A stretch of DNA of 8,715 nt. Source: JBCCFW01 sp039029535. GTDB taxonomy: Bacteria > Acidobacteriota > JBCCFW01. The notes below the pieces were generated by a model, which did not search any database, was not told the origin of the DNA, and was given only the letters and a program-made list of their open reading frames with translations. Of this stretch, positions 1 through 4,448 are shown piece by piece; position 1 is the first letter of the stretch, and every line of letters starts with the position of its first letter. The stretch is taken from positions 1 through 8,715 of the forward strand of contig JBCCFW010000249.1 in assembly GCA_039029535.1 (NCBI GenBank), read 5' to 3'. Position numbers and translations under genes: made by a program.

Positions 1-218
1 ATGCGCAGACCGCGAAGACGGCTGCCCGACAGGCCAAGCGCTCGGCGACGAGTCTCGCCCGGACCAGGAAGCGCGAGGCCGACGAGGCCGCGGCAGCGGC
101 TGCCTGGAGTAGCAGCTCCTCCTCGTCCTCCTGGAGTGGCTTCTCCGGAGGAAGCAGCTTCGGCTCGAGCTCCGGCGGCTCGTCCTTCGGTTCGAGCTCC
201 GGTGGGAGTAGCTGGTAG
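1..218 (+). CDS. C-terminal end of a Ser/Gly-rich tailed protein, possibly TPM-domain (YgcG-like); 5' end outside window
   Basis: Frame 3 is open from the window edge to a TAG at 216-218, giving 71 visible residues and no start codon. The first ~30 visible residues are rich in Ala, Arg and Lys and look helical. Then come W, a run of eight Ser, W-S-G-F-S, and a tail with two copies of GGSSFGSSS ending in GGSSW. Low-complexity Gly/Ser/Phe tails ending in Trp after a basic helical stretch are typical of bacterial TPM-domain proteins (YgcG/TPM_phosphatase), which are usually membrane-anchored. The TPM domain itself would lie upstream and is not visible, so the family is an inference from the tail alone. 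The low-complexity composition and the clean stop make this frame much more credible than the overlapping frame-1 ORF. Another Ser/Gly-tailed membrane or surface protein is possible. Confidence 0.7.
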   Translation, partial: AQTAKTAARQAKRSATSLARTRKREADEAAAAAAWSSSSSSSSWSGFSGGSSFGSSSGGSSFGSSSGGSSW

Positions 219-378
219 GCCGAGCGTAGGGGAGTGAGCGAGAGCCATCCGTCGCCCTTCCTTGCTGCGCGTGCTGCCCTTGGCTCAACAGCCGCTGCGA
301 GGCGTTCGTCTCGTGGTGGACTGAGTCGGCTCGAGCGGGCCCGCGACGGCTGGTCTCAGGTCGTAGGATCGCAGTCCC

Positions 379-1779
379 ATGCCACTCTCGAGAGAACGCA
401 ACCGCTACTTCGGCCCTGACAATCCCTTCCTCGATTGGTGGGAGCGCGGCAGCACGGCGTGGCGAGCCGAGCGAGTCGCGCGTTGGCCGCAGGTCAGCAA
501 GGGAGTTCGCTACCACGTCAGCGGCGCCTCCGCGCGGATGCCGGGCTTCCGTGCCTACTACGTCGAAGGCGAGACCAGCTCCGCCGTCACGGAGGGCTAC
601 ACCCCACCCGCGCTCCGCCTCGCCCTCGTGCCCTGGCGAACCGCGGAGGAGTTCCGCGCCGCGGCGGAGGCCTACATCCAACCCGAGGAACGTCACCTGC
701 GCACCCTGTCTGCTGCGGTCCTGGGCAGCTCGATGGTCGAGGTGGAAGGGCTTCCGGTGGAGCGCTTCGACGACGAGGGCTGCCGACGTCTCGAGATCGC
801 AGCGGAGGCGGTCTTTCCGCAGGCCTTCACCCGTGAGGATGCGGAGTGCAGGGATCAAGGTGACCCCGTCTACTTCCAGGAACATGGCGTGGGCTCGGCT
901 GCCAAGCCTCATCCCTTCCTGCAGAGCTACCAACGCGGCCTGACCTGGTTCCTGGCCCGCGCCGTGGACCGCAAGGGACGTCCGCGGATCATCAACCCCT
1001 CTGACCGCGTGCGTGACTACTACCTCAGCTGCCTCCGTCACGTGGAGGAGGAGGTCGGGACGTTCGAGGTGGACGAGTCCGACCGCTTCGGCAAGTCGCT
1101 CCGGGCCATGCTGACCGAGATCTTGTACTTCGACGAGCTCAACCCAGGCCTCGACCAAGCCGCGACGACTGCGAAGCTCGCACGGGCCTTCAAGGCACGT
1201 CTCGAAGACAAGAACATCCCCACGATCGTGCAGCAGGCCTGCGAGGACCTGCTCCGCTCGCCACCAGAGCTCGTTCCGCACGAGCCTCTGCCGCCGCCCG
1301 AGCCCTTTGCCCACCTGCGCTTCCTGCGGGGATCGAAGGTTCAGTACACGACCCGCAGCTCACCTGACCCCGACACCTGGCTCGACGCCATCGCCCAGTT
1401 CTCGACGACCCGCCAACGTGACCGGGTCATGCGACTCATGGGAGAGCCTGGGCGTCCGGCGAGCGAGGAGGGCCTCGAGGCTGCGGAGCAGCAGGTCTTC
1501 GCTGCCCTCGCGGCACTTCCCACTCCCTACCGCGTCCAGGGAGCGGGCAAGAAGGCGGCCTACTTCGCCTGGGATGACTGGCAACGAGAGCACCCCACCC
1601 TTGATCCGTACTTCGAGGCCTTCCAAGCCCTCGGGCCTGAGCTGGCCTTCTTGCGGTCGAGTCAGTTCCACGACGAAGGCGCACCCGAGATCTACCGGCT
1701 CGACGCTCAGGGAACGCGGGCCGTCGACTCCGAGGACGACCCTCTCTTCGCTTCGCTGGAGACCCTGGCCGATGGCTGA
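379..1779 (+). CDS. 466-aa protein of unknown function
   Basis: This is a complete ORF with start ATG 379 and stop TGA 1777-1779. An in-frame TAG at 364-366 rules out a start further upstream. The ribosome binding site is weak (AGG about 11 nt before the ATG). I do not recognise the family. There is no signal peptide and no membrane segment, so it is probably cytoplasmic. The N-terminal third is rich in aromatic residues (RYFGPDNPFLDWWERG near residues 9-24). The middle (about 150-300) has several predicted amphipathic helices, with RPRIINPSDRVRDYY near residue 205. A Pro-rich linker, LVPHEPLPPPEPF, lies near 300-312. The last 150 residues are mostly helical and acidic. No nucleotide-binding loop, zinc ligand set or other catalytic motif stands out. 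It lies 160 bp after the partial gene on the same strand and about 145 bp before the island border, so it is probably ordinary chromosomal DNA. Codon use fits the GC-rich surroundings. Confidence 0.85.
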   Translation: MPLSRERNRYFGPDNPFLDWWERGSTAWRAERVARWPQVSKGVRYHVSGASARMPGFRAYYVEGETSSAVTEGYTPPALRLALVPWRTAEEFRAAAEAYIQPEERHLRTLSAAVLGSSMVEVEGLPVERFDDEGCRRLEIAAEAVFPQAFTREDAECRDQGDPVYFQEHGVGSAAKPHPFLQSYQRGLTWFLARAVDRKGRPRIINPSDRVRDYYLSCLRHVEEEVGTFEVDESDRFGKSLRAMLTEILYFDELNPGLDQAATTAKLARAFKARLEDKNIPTIVQQACEDLLRSPPELVPHEPLPPPEPFAHLRFLRGSKVQYTTRSSPDPDTWLDAIAQFSTTRQRDRVMRLMGEPGRPASEEGLEAAEQQVFAALAALPTPYRVQGAGKKAAYFAWDDWQREHPTLDPYFEAFQALGPELAFLRSSQFHDEGAPEIYRLDAQGTRAVDSEDDPLFASLETLADG

Positions 1780-1924
1780 CTGAGCCCCGGGTCCGGCCAG
1801 CGGCGAGAAGGTCGAGCGCAAGCCGGCGTGCGAGGAGGAACCCTCTTGACCGCAGTGCAGTTGCGGCGACGGCGGATCGAGCCCTGGTGGTGGGAGGGGG
1901 GGGCGCGATCGAACGCCGAGCAAG

Positions 1925-1942
1925 ATGGCGGAGAGTGAGGGA
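1925..1942. repeat. Distal att-like direct repeat (copy of the tRNA-Ser(GCT) 3' end)
   Basis: This 18-bp stretch is identical to 4208-4225. The sequence after it does not continue as a tRNA: no matching T-loop, variable arm or anticodon arm follows. It is therefore only the 3' end, as expected of the far attachment site of a tRNA-integrated element. Confidence 0.65.
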
Positions 1943-1959
1943 CGAGTGTCGAAACACGT

Positions 1960-1973
1960 GGCGCAGTGACTCG
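1960..1973. repeat. Sub-terminal repeat, left copy (GGCGCAGTGACTCG)
   Basis: It matches 4193-4206 (GGCGCAGTAACTCG) at 13 of 14 positions in the same orientation. If the island circularised by joining its 18-bp ends, the two copies would flank the joined core, 1 nt away on one side and 17 nt on the other. That arrangement suits recombinase or accessory-protein binding sites. The role is inferred. Confidence 0.4.
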
Positions 1974-2031
1974 TGGTCGGTGGGCCTGTCTGGGGCCCTC
2001 AGCCTCGCTGGAGAGCGGCTGTCGCCCTCGG

Positions 2032-2060
2032 TTGCTCGGTACCGAATTCGGTGCTAAATT
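2032..2060 (+). promoter_or_regulatory. Likely sigma-70-type promoter of the toxin-antitoxin operon
   Basis: A -35-like TTGCTC (2032-2037) and a -10-like TAAATT (2055-2060) are separated by exactly 17 bp. The local AT content is well above the surroundings. Transcription would begin near 2067, giving a very short leader before the antitoxin ATG at 2077. The spacer contains the palindrome described separately. Confidence 0.5.
2041..2052. promoter_or_regulatory. Perfect 12-bp palindrome, likely antitoxin operator
   Basis: ACCGAATTCGGT is a perfect inverted repeat lying wholly in the 17-bp spacer between the -35 and -10 elements. Phd/YefM antitoxins repress their own operons by binding short palindromes that overlap the promoter, so this is the natural operator candidate. 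A second, looser pair (GAATT at 2044-2048 and AATTC at 2057-2061) could be an overlapping half-site set reaching into the -10. Confidence 0.5.
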
Positions 2061-2066
2061 CGTCCC

Positions 2067-2071
2067 GGAGG
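2067..2071 (+). promoter_or_regulatory. Ribosome binding site of the antitoxin gene
   Basis: A perfect GGAGG lies 5 nt before ATG 2077. It decides the start: the in-frame ATG at 1966 has no such site and would place the promoter and operator inside the coding region. Confidence 0.75.
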
Positions 2072-2076
2072 TTGCG

Positions 2077-2361
2077 ATGGACCATTCGAAGGCGATCGAG
2101 CCCATCACCGCCCTGAAATCGCGGAGTGCGGAGCTCATCAAGAGGGCTCGCGAGTCGGGACGGCCCATCATCATCACGCAGAACGGGCGTGCGACCGCCG
2201 TGGTTCAGGACGTCGAGAGCTACGAGCGACAGCGTCGAGCGCTTCAACTCCTGAGGCTCATGGCGACGGGCGATCGTCAGCTCGCAGCGGGGGAGGGGGT
2301 CGAGCACGACGAGGCGATGTCTCGTGTTCGGCAGCGGCTCAGTCAGCTCGGGGATGGCTGA
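2077..2361 (+). CDS. Type II toxin-antitoxin system antitoxin, Phd/YefM family
   Basis: A 94-aa protein that binds and neutralises the adjacent ParE-type toxin and should repress the operon through its N-terminal DNA-binding fold. The N-terminal half has the family pattern: IEPITALKSRSAELI at residues 7-21, GRPIIITQNGRATAVV at 28-43, then VESYE at 46-50. The C-terminal half (about 52-94) is polar and predicted helical, as expected of the flexible toxin-binding tail. Length is normal for the family. The start at 2077 is fixed by GGAGG at 2067-2071. The gene overlaps the toxin gene by 8 nt (2354-2361), implying translational coupling. A promoter with an internal palindrome lies immediately upstream, consistent with autoregulation. 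The family call rests on sequence pattern and gene pairing. The exact cognate subfamily cannot be told by eye. Confidence 0.92.
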   Translation: MDHSKAIEPITALKSRSAELIKRARESGRPIIITQNGRATAVVQDVESYERQRRALQLLRLMATGDRQLAAGEGVEHDEAMSRVRQRLSQLGDG

Positions 2362-2692
2362 GCGGTACCGGGTTCTCTGGAGCCCCGTGGCGCTGGACGA
2401 CCTGGAGTCGATGATCGAGTTCTTCGTCGAGGAGGCAGGTCTCCAGCAGGCGGTGAGCTTGCAGGAGAAAATCGAAAGCCGGGTGGCGGCGCTGGCTTCG
2501 CACCCCAAGCGCTGCCGCATCGTTCCCGAGCTGAAGGCTCTGGGAGTGACGACCTACCGCGAGCTGATCTTGCCGCCCTACCGGATCTTCTTCCGCATGG
2601 ACGATGACGTGGTTGGCATCACGGCGGTCTTGGACGGGCGACGCGACCTCGATGAGCTCGTCCTGTTGCGGGGACTCGTGCTGGATGATTGA
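2354..2692 (+). CDS. Type II toxin-antitoxin system toxin, RelE/ParE family
   Basis: A 112-aa toxin of the RelE/ParE superfamily. ParE members poison DNA gyrase, whereas RelE members cut mRNA on the ribosome. Family landmarks are YRVLWSPVALDDLESM at residues 5-20, VPELKALG at 57-64, YREL at 68-71, PYRIFFRMDDD at 75-85 and DGRRDLDEL at 94-102. The YREL, YRI and DGRRDL set resembles ParE more than RelE, so gyrase is the likelier target, but this is not certain. The start at ATG 2354 overlaps the antitoxin stop by 8 nt and puts the conserved first strand at the normal distance. An in-frame ATG at 2324 would add 10 unrelated residues. No key region is missing, so the toxin looks intact. After the stop there is a weak hairpin (2691-2697 with 2709-2714) without a T run. 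Confidence 0.93.
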   Translation: MAERYRVLWSPVALDDLESMIEFFVEEAGLQQAVSLQEKIESRVAALASHPKRCRIVPELKALGVTTYRELILPPYRIFFRMDDDVVGITAVLDGRRDLDELVLLRGLVLDD

Positions 2693-2775
2693 GGCACGAA
2701 CCAGTCAGGTGCTCGGGTGAGTCCTTGTGGAGGTACGTGCGATGGCCTCGTACTCGGCCGTCGCATTGAGGCCGC

Positions 2776-2803
2776 TTGGAGCTGCTGCTGCCTCACGGAT
2801 ACT
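2776..2803 (+). promoter_or_regulatory. Possible promoter of the 214-aa membrane protein gene
   Basis: TTGGAG (2776-2781) and GATACT (2798-2803) are spaced by 16 bp, each matching the sigma-70 consensus at 4 of 6 bases. Transcription would start near 2810, about 25 nt before the GTG. The 142-bp gap after the toxin gene makes a separate promoter reasonable. GATAGT at 2806-2811 is a competing -10. Confidence 0.3.
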
Positions 2804-2834
2804 CGGATAGTGACCGAGCCGGGAGCTTCGAATC

Positions 2835-3479
2835 GTGACGACACAAGAGATCCTCCAGACCATGCTCACGGCAGTCAGCATCATCGCGGTGATCGTCACG
2901 ATCGAGCGCGCCCGGAGCGCTGTCTACCGGGAGAAGGCTGCGGACGCAGCGGCCGAACGAGCAGAGGAGTCCGCGAGAGAAGCGAATGAGCATCGGCGTG
3001 CAGCCAGCAAGACTTGGGAGAGGATCGCAACGCTGATGGAGATCGAGCATCTTCGTGAGGAAGGTCGGGACTCTGAACGGAGGGCACAGGCTGCGGAGGA
3101 GGAACAGCGCAGGCTACGGGCTGACTTTGGGGAGTTCCGATTCCTTGTCGACAGGAGCAACGAGCACGTGCAGCAGTTCTTCGTGCATTGGAATGGATGT
3201 CCGCTCACGATCGATGGGCTTGAGTTCTCGCTCTACGACAGTAGGACGGGAGATGTGCCGAAGCAGTGGCGACCTCAGCTACAGGGTAGGCGAGAAGCGA
3301 GGTGGCCGTGGAAGCAGGGAGCAGACTTCGACTTCAACCACGAGGCGATGCGCGTGGTGATGCGGTTCCGATGGGACGCCGAGCGCTGGAGAAGGGAGAT
3401 CACATTCACCGATCCCATTCCGGTTCGGTCGAAGGCGGATGGGCGAGTTGGGCCGCTCGTGAGGGAGAGCGAAGAGTGA
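2835..3479 (+). CDS. Membrane-anchored coiled-coil protein of unknown function, 214 aa
   Basis: The start is GTG 2835, with GGGAG at 2821-2825 nine nt upstream. The next Met, residue 10, would cut the membrane segment in two. Residues 6-23 form one short hydrophobic segment (ILQTMLTAVSIIAVIVTI). Residues 24-98 are almost wholly Ala/Glu/Arg with heptad-like spacing, a probable coiled coil. Residues 100-195 form a compact soluble domain with alternating hydrophobic residues and many Trp, suggesting a beta fold: FFVHWNG at 115-121, GLEFSLYD at 128-135, VVMRFRWDAERWRREI at 174-189. The tail is charged. The short N-terminus suggests an N-out/C-in or uncleaved-anchor topology that I cannot decide. 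I do not recognise the family. The anchor, coiled coil and small beta domain recall uncharacterised bacterial proteins with a terminal R-F-x-D-x-x-x-x-W-R-R-like motif; that comparison is from memory. It lies inside the tRNA island, downstream of the toxin-antitoxin pair, and is its only cargo-like gene. Confidence 0.8.
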   Translation: MTTQEILQTMLTAVSIIAVIVTIERARSAVYREKAADAAAERAEESAREANEHRRAASKTWERIATLMEIEHLREEGRDSERRAQAAEEEQRRLRADFGEFRFLVDRSNEHVQQFFVHWNGCPLTIDGLEFSLYDSRTGDVPKQWRPQLQGRREARWPWKQGADFDFNHEAMRVVMRFRWDAERWRREITFTDPIPVRSKADGRVGPLVRESEE

Positions 3480-3531
3480 CCTCGGGGGGCATCGTGGCAG
3501 ATGCTTCACCCCGCGGAGGGTGAGTGAGGTC
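3478..3531 (+). other. Nested inverted repeats, potential three-way-junction RNA at the end of the 214-aa gene
   Basis: An outer stem GACCTC (3478-3483) / GAGGTC (3526-3531) encloses two perfect hairpins. These are GCATC (3489-3493) / GATGC (3500-3504) with a 6-nt loop, and TCACCC (3506-3511) / GGGTGA (3518-3523) with a 6-nt loop. The outer stem overlaps the last two bases of the stop codon of the upstream gene. No T run follows, so an intrinsic terminator is unlikely. It could be a 3'-end stabiliser, a Rho-related structure, or part of a recombination site, since an att-like sequence begins 15 bp further on. Confidence 0.35.
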
Positions 3532-3545
3532 AAGCGTCAGGTGCG

Positions 3546-3568
3546 GCGACTCATGTGGCGGAGAGCGA
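3546..3568. repeat. Degenerate third copy of the att-like sequence
   Basis: TGGCGGAGAG at 3556-3565 is identical to the first ten tRNA-derived bases of both 18-bp repeats. It is preceded by ACTC and followed by C-GA, matching the right island end (ACTC, three bases, TGGCGGAGAG, T-GA). Over the aligned 22-bp stretch, 16 bases agree with 4202-4223. The orientation is the same as in the other two copies. Confidence 0.35.
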
Positions 3569-3655
3569 CGAACGAACGTGACAGCCCCTGACACATCGAC
3601 GTAGGCCTGCTCGTTCTTGGGTAACGGTCCCTGGCCGACTTGCCAAAGACTGGCA

Positions 3656-3696
3656 CCGCTGCGGAGTCCGACTCAGTTGCCGGCCCTCCGCAGCGG
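3656..3696. repeat. Perfect 11-bp inverted repeat with a 19-nt loop
   Basis: CCGCTGCGGAG (3656-3666) and CTCCGCAGCGG (3686-3696) are exact reverse complements separated by 19 nt. No T run follows on either strand, so it is not a standard terminator. It could form a strong hairpin in RNA or be a dimer-binding site. Confidence 0.5.
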
Positions 3697-3926
3697 CCCC
3701 GCGGCGCTCAGCCGGAGGCAGACCTGTATAGGCAGGCCGCGCTGCCGGTTGAGCATCGCACCACATTGCCGATGGCCAGTACCCCTGTACTGCACCATCA
3801 GCTCCTGGACTCCGCATTGGTCCCCTATATGACCACCGGGCGGACTGTGGTTATCCCGCTACCTCGCCATTGAGTTCGGGTGTTTACCGGTTCGAGACAT
3901 GAGTCCCTTGAGGGCGCCTTCGACAG

Positions 3927-3965
3927 CTCCCGTCATGGGTCACCTCCCGTGGGTGCGACTCCCGT
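3927..3965. repeat. Three direct heptamers CTCCCGT
   Basis: The copies are at 3927-3933, 3944-3950 and 3959-3965, with start-to-start spacing of 17 and 15 bp. The short unit makes this a weak observation, but the near-regular spacing resembles an array of protein-binding sites. Confidence 0.3.
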
Positions 3966-4070
3966 GATTGAGAGTCGAGGCCACCTACGCGGTTCACCTC
4001 ACGAGGTTTCGGCGACTCCGCTAGGAGTACGACGAGTTGGCGTACAAGTGCGGGTGCCCTTGACTTAGCA

Positions 4071-4156
4071 CGAGGGAGGGGCGGCCAAGTTGGATCGGGC
4101 GCCGCGCCAGAGTCCCTTCGGTCTAGGCACTGGCGCCCATGCGAGGGAAGGGGCGG
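4071..4156. repeat. Imperfect direct repeats around an inverted repeat
   Basis: CGAGGGAGGGGCGG (4071-4084) recurs as CGAGGGAAGGGGCGG (4142-4156) with one inserted A. Between them lies the inverted repeat GCGCCAG (4104-4110) / CTGGCGC (4130-4136). The set sits within 140 bp of the att-like end in tRNA-Ser(GCT). Confidence 0.35.
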
Positions 4157-4169
4157 TCGAGCCTCGACG

Positions 4170-4190
4170 AACCCCACGTTGGTGGAGGTT
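4170..4190 (-). terminator. Possible stem-loop downstream of the tRNA-Ser operon
   Basis: AACCCCAC (4170-4177) pairs with GTGG-GGTT (4182-4190, one bulged A at 4186) across a 4-nt loop, giving an 8-bp stem with one bulge. On the minus strand it lies about 18 nt past the CCA end of tRNA-Ser(GCT). Only a two-base T run follows directly, so it is a weak intrinsic terminator or a 3'-processing hairpin. Confidence 0.25.
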
Positions 4191-4192
4191 GG

Positions 4193-4206
4193 GGCGCAGT
4201 AACTCG
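4193..4206. repeat. Sub-terminal repeat, right copy (GGCGCAGTAACTCG)
   Basis: This copy lies one base outside the 18-bp att-like core at 4208 and is the partner of 1960-1973 (13 of 14 bases). It sits just downstream of the tRNA 3' end, inside the putative island. Confidence 0.4.
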
Positions 4207-4207
4207 C

Positions 4208-4225
4208 ATGGCGGAGAGTGAGGGA
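4208..4225. repeat. Proximal att-like direct repeat inside tRNA-Ser(GCT)
   Basis: This is the right-hand copy of the 18-bp repeat. Bases 4209-4211 encode the tRNA CCA end (as TGG on the plus strand). Base 4212 is the discriminator, 4213-4219 the 3' acceptor strand and 4220-4224 the 3' T-stem strand. Base 4225 is the first T-loop base. Identity with the distal copy stops inside the T loop. Confidence 0.65.
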
Positions 4226-4300
4226 TTCGAACCCTCGGAGGAGGTTGCCCCCCTCACTTGATTAGCAATCAAGCCCGTTCAGCCACTCCGGCAACTCTCC
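4209..4300 (-). tRNA. tRNA-Ser(GCT)
   Basis: A 92-nt class II tRNA on the minus strand with encoded CCA. The acceptor stem GGAGAGT pairs with ACTCTCC, with discriminator G. The anticodon stem-loop is CTTGA-TTGCTAA-TCAAG, anticodon GCT (complement at 4264-4266), reading AGC/AGU serine codons. A long variable arm, diagnostic of Ser/Leu/Tyr tRNAs, and the T arm GAGGG-TTCGAAT-CCCTC complete the fold. It lies 26 nt downstream of tRNA-Ser(TGA) and is probably co-transcribed with it. Its 3' end forms the right border of the putative island. Confidence 0.97.
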
Positions 4301-4326
4301 ACGGGCGCGTACTGTCTGACCGAAAG

Positions 4327-4416
4327 TGGCGGTGGGGGTGGGATTCGAACCCACGGAACGCGTGAACGCCCGACGGTTTTCAAGACCGTTGCCTTAAACC
4401 ACTCGGCCACCCCACC
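4327..4416 (-). tRNA. tRNA-Ser(TGA)
   Basis: A 90-nt class II tRNA on the minus strand with encoded CCA. The acceptor stem GGTGGGG pairs with CCCCACC, with discriminator G. The anticodon stem-loop is ACGGT-CTTGAAA-ACCGT, anticodon TGA (complement at 4380-4382), reading UCA and related serine codons. It has a long variable arm and the T arm GTGGG-TTCGAAT-CCCAC. It is the first gene of a two-tRNA serine unit with tRNA-Ser(GCT). Confidence 0.97.
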
Positions 4417-4448
4417 AGCGAAGCCAAAACTCGGCCAGAGGGGGCGTG

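Larger units (their letters stand above)
1780..2031. other. Intergenic stretch containing the left island border
   Basis: No supportable gene lies here. Its contents are a G-rich run at 1885-1904, the 18-bp copy of the tRNA-Ser(GCT) 3' end at 1925-1942, and the sub-terminal repeat GGCGCAGTGACTCG at 1960-1973. The ATG at 1966 is in frame with the antitoxin but has no ribosome binding site and lies upstream of the likely promoter. Confidence 0.6.
3480..4207. other. ~730-bp repeat-rich, apparently non-coding part of the island
   Basis: No reading frame here has a credible start, ribosome binding site or recognisable protein. The short ORFs on both strands read as low-complexity Arg/Pro/Ser sequence, and none shows tyrosine-recombinase landmarks. 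GC content looks lower than in the flanks. The stretch holds nested hairpins at 3478-3531, a degenerate att-like copy at 3546-3568, and an 11-bp inverted repeat at 3656-3696. It also holds AGTAC/GTACT at 3779-3792, three CTCCCGT heptamers at 3927-3965, repeats at 4071-4156, and a hairpin at 4170-4190. Structured RNA, protein-binding arrays around an attachment site, or debris of a decayed integrase gene are all possible. Confidence 0.5.
1925..4225. mobile_element. Putative ~2.3-kb integrative island in tRNA-Ser(GCT), bounded by 18-bp direct repeats
   Basis: The plus-strand sequence atggcggagagtgaggga occurs exactly at 1925-1942 and 4208-4225. The right copy is the 3' end of the minus-strand tRNA-Ser(GCT): the 3' half of the T stem, the 3' acceptor strand, the discriminator base and CCA, plus one base beyond. 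Duplication of a tRNA 3' end at the far side of an inserted segment is the usual signature of site-specific integration by a tyrosine recombinase, with the tRNA gene kept intact. The interval holds a toxin-antitoxin pair, a membrane-anchored protein and about 730 bp of repeat-rich non-coding DNA that looks less GC-rich than its surroundings. No integrase, excisionase, relaxase or transposase is visible, so the element would be non-autonomous, mobilised in trans, or decayed. A decayed partial tRNA duplication is the main alternative. Confidence 0.6.

Noticed and set aside
335..344. Palindrome GCGGGCCCGC as terminator of the partial gene
   Set aside because: There is no loop-compatible stem plus T run, and such palindromes are common in GC-rich DNA.
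234..419. 61-aa ORF between the partial gene and the 466-aa gene
   Set aside because: It overlaps the start of the 466-aa gene, has no convincing ribosome binding site and shows no recognisable sequence.
1885..1914. Second tRNA-3'-end-like sequence (TGGTGGTGGGAG, G run, TCGAAC)
   Set aside because: The distance from TGG to TCGAAC is 6 nt too long for a tRNA and the stems do not pair, so it is probably a chance G-rich match.
1966..2076. N-terminal extension of the antitoxin from ATG 1966
   Set aside because: The 37 extra residues are unlike the family, lack a ribosome binding site and cover the promoter and operator. ATG 2077 with GGAGG is the natural start.
3551..3873. ORFs of 71-88 aa on both strands in the non-coding island part
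   Set aside because: They overlap one another on opposite strands, have no ribosome binding sites, and show no conserved motif, including none of the tyrosine-recombinase catalytic pattern.
3927..3965. CRISPR-like array
   Set aside because: The units are only 7 bp long with 8-10 bp between them, far from CRISPR repeat and spacer sizes.
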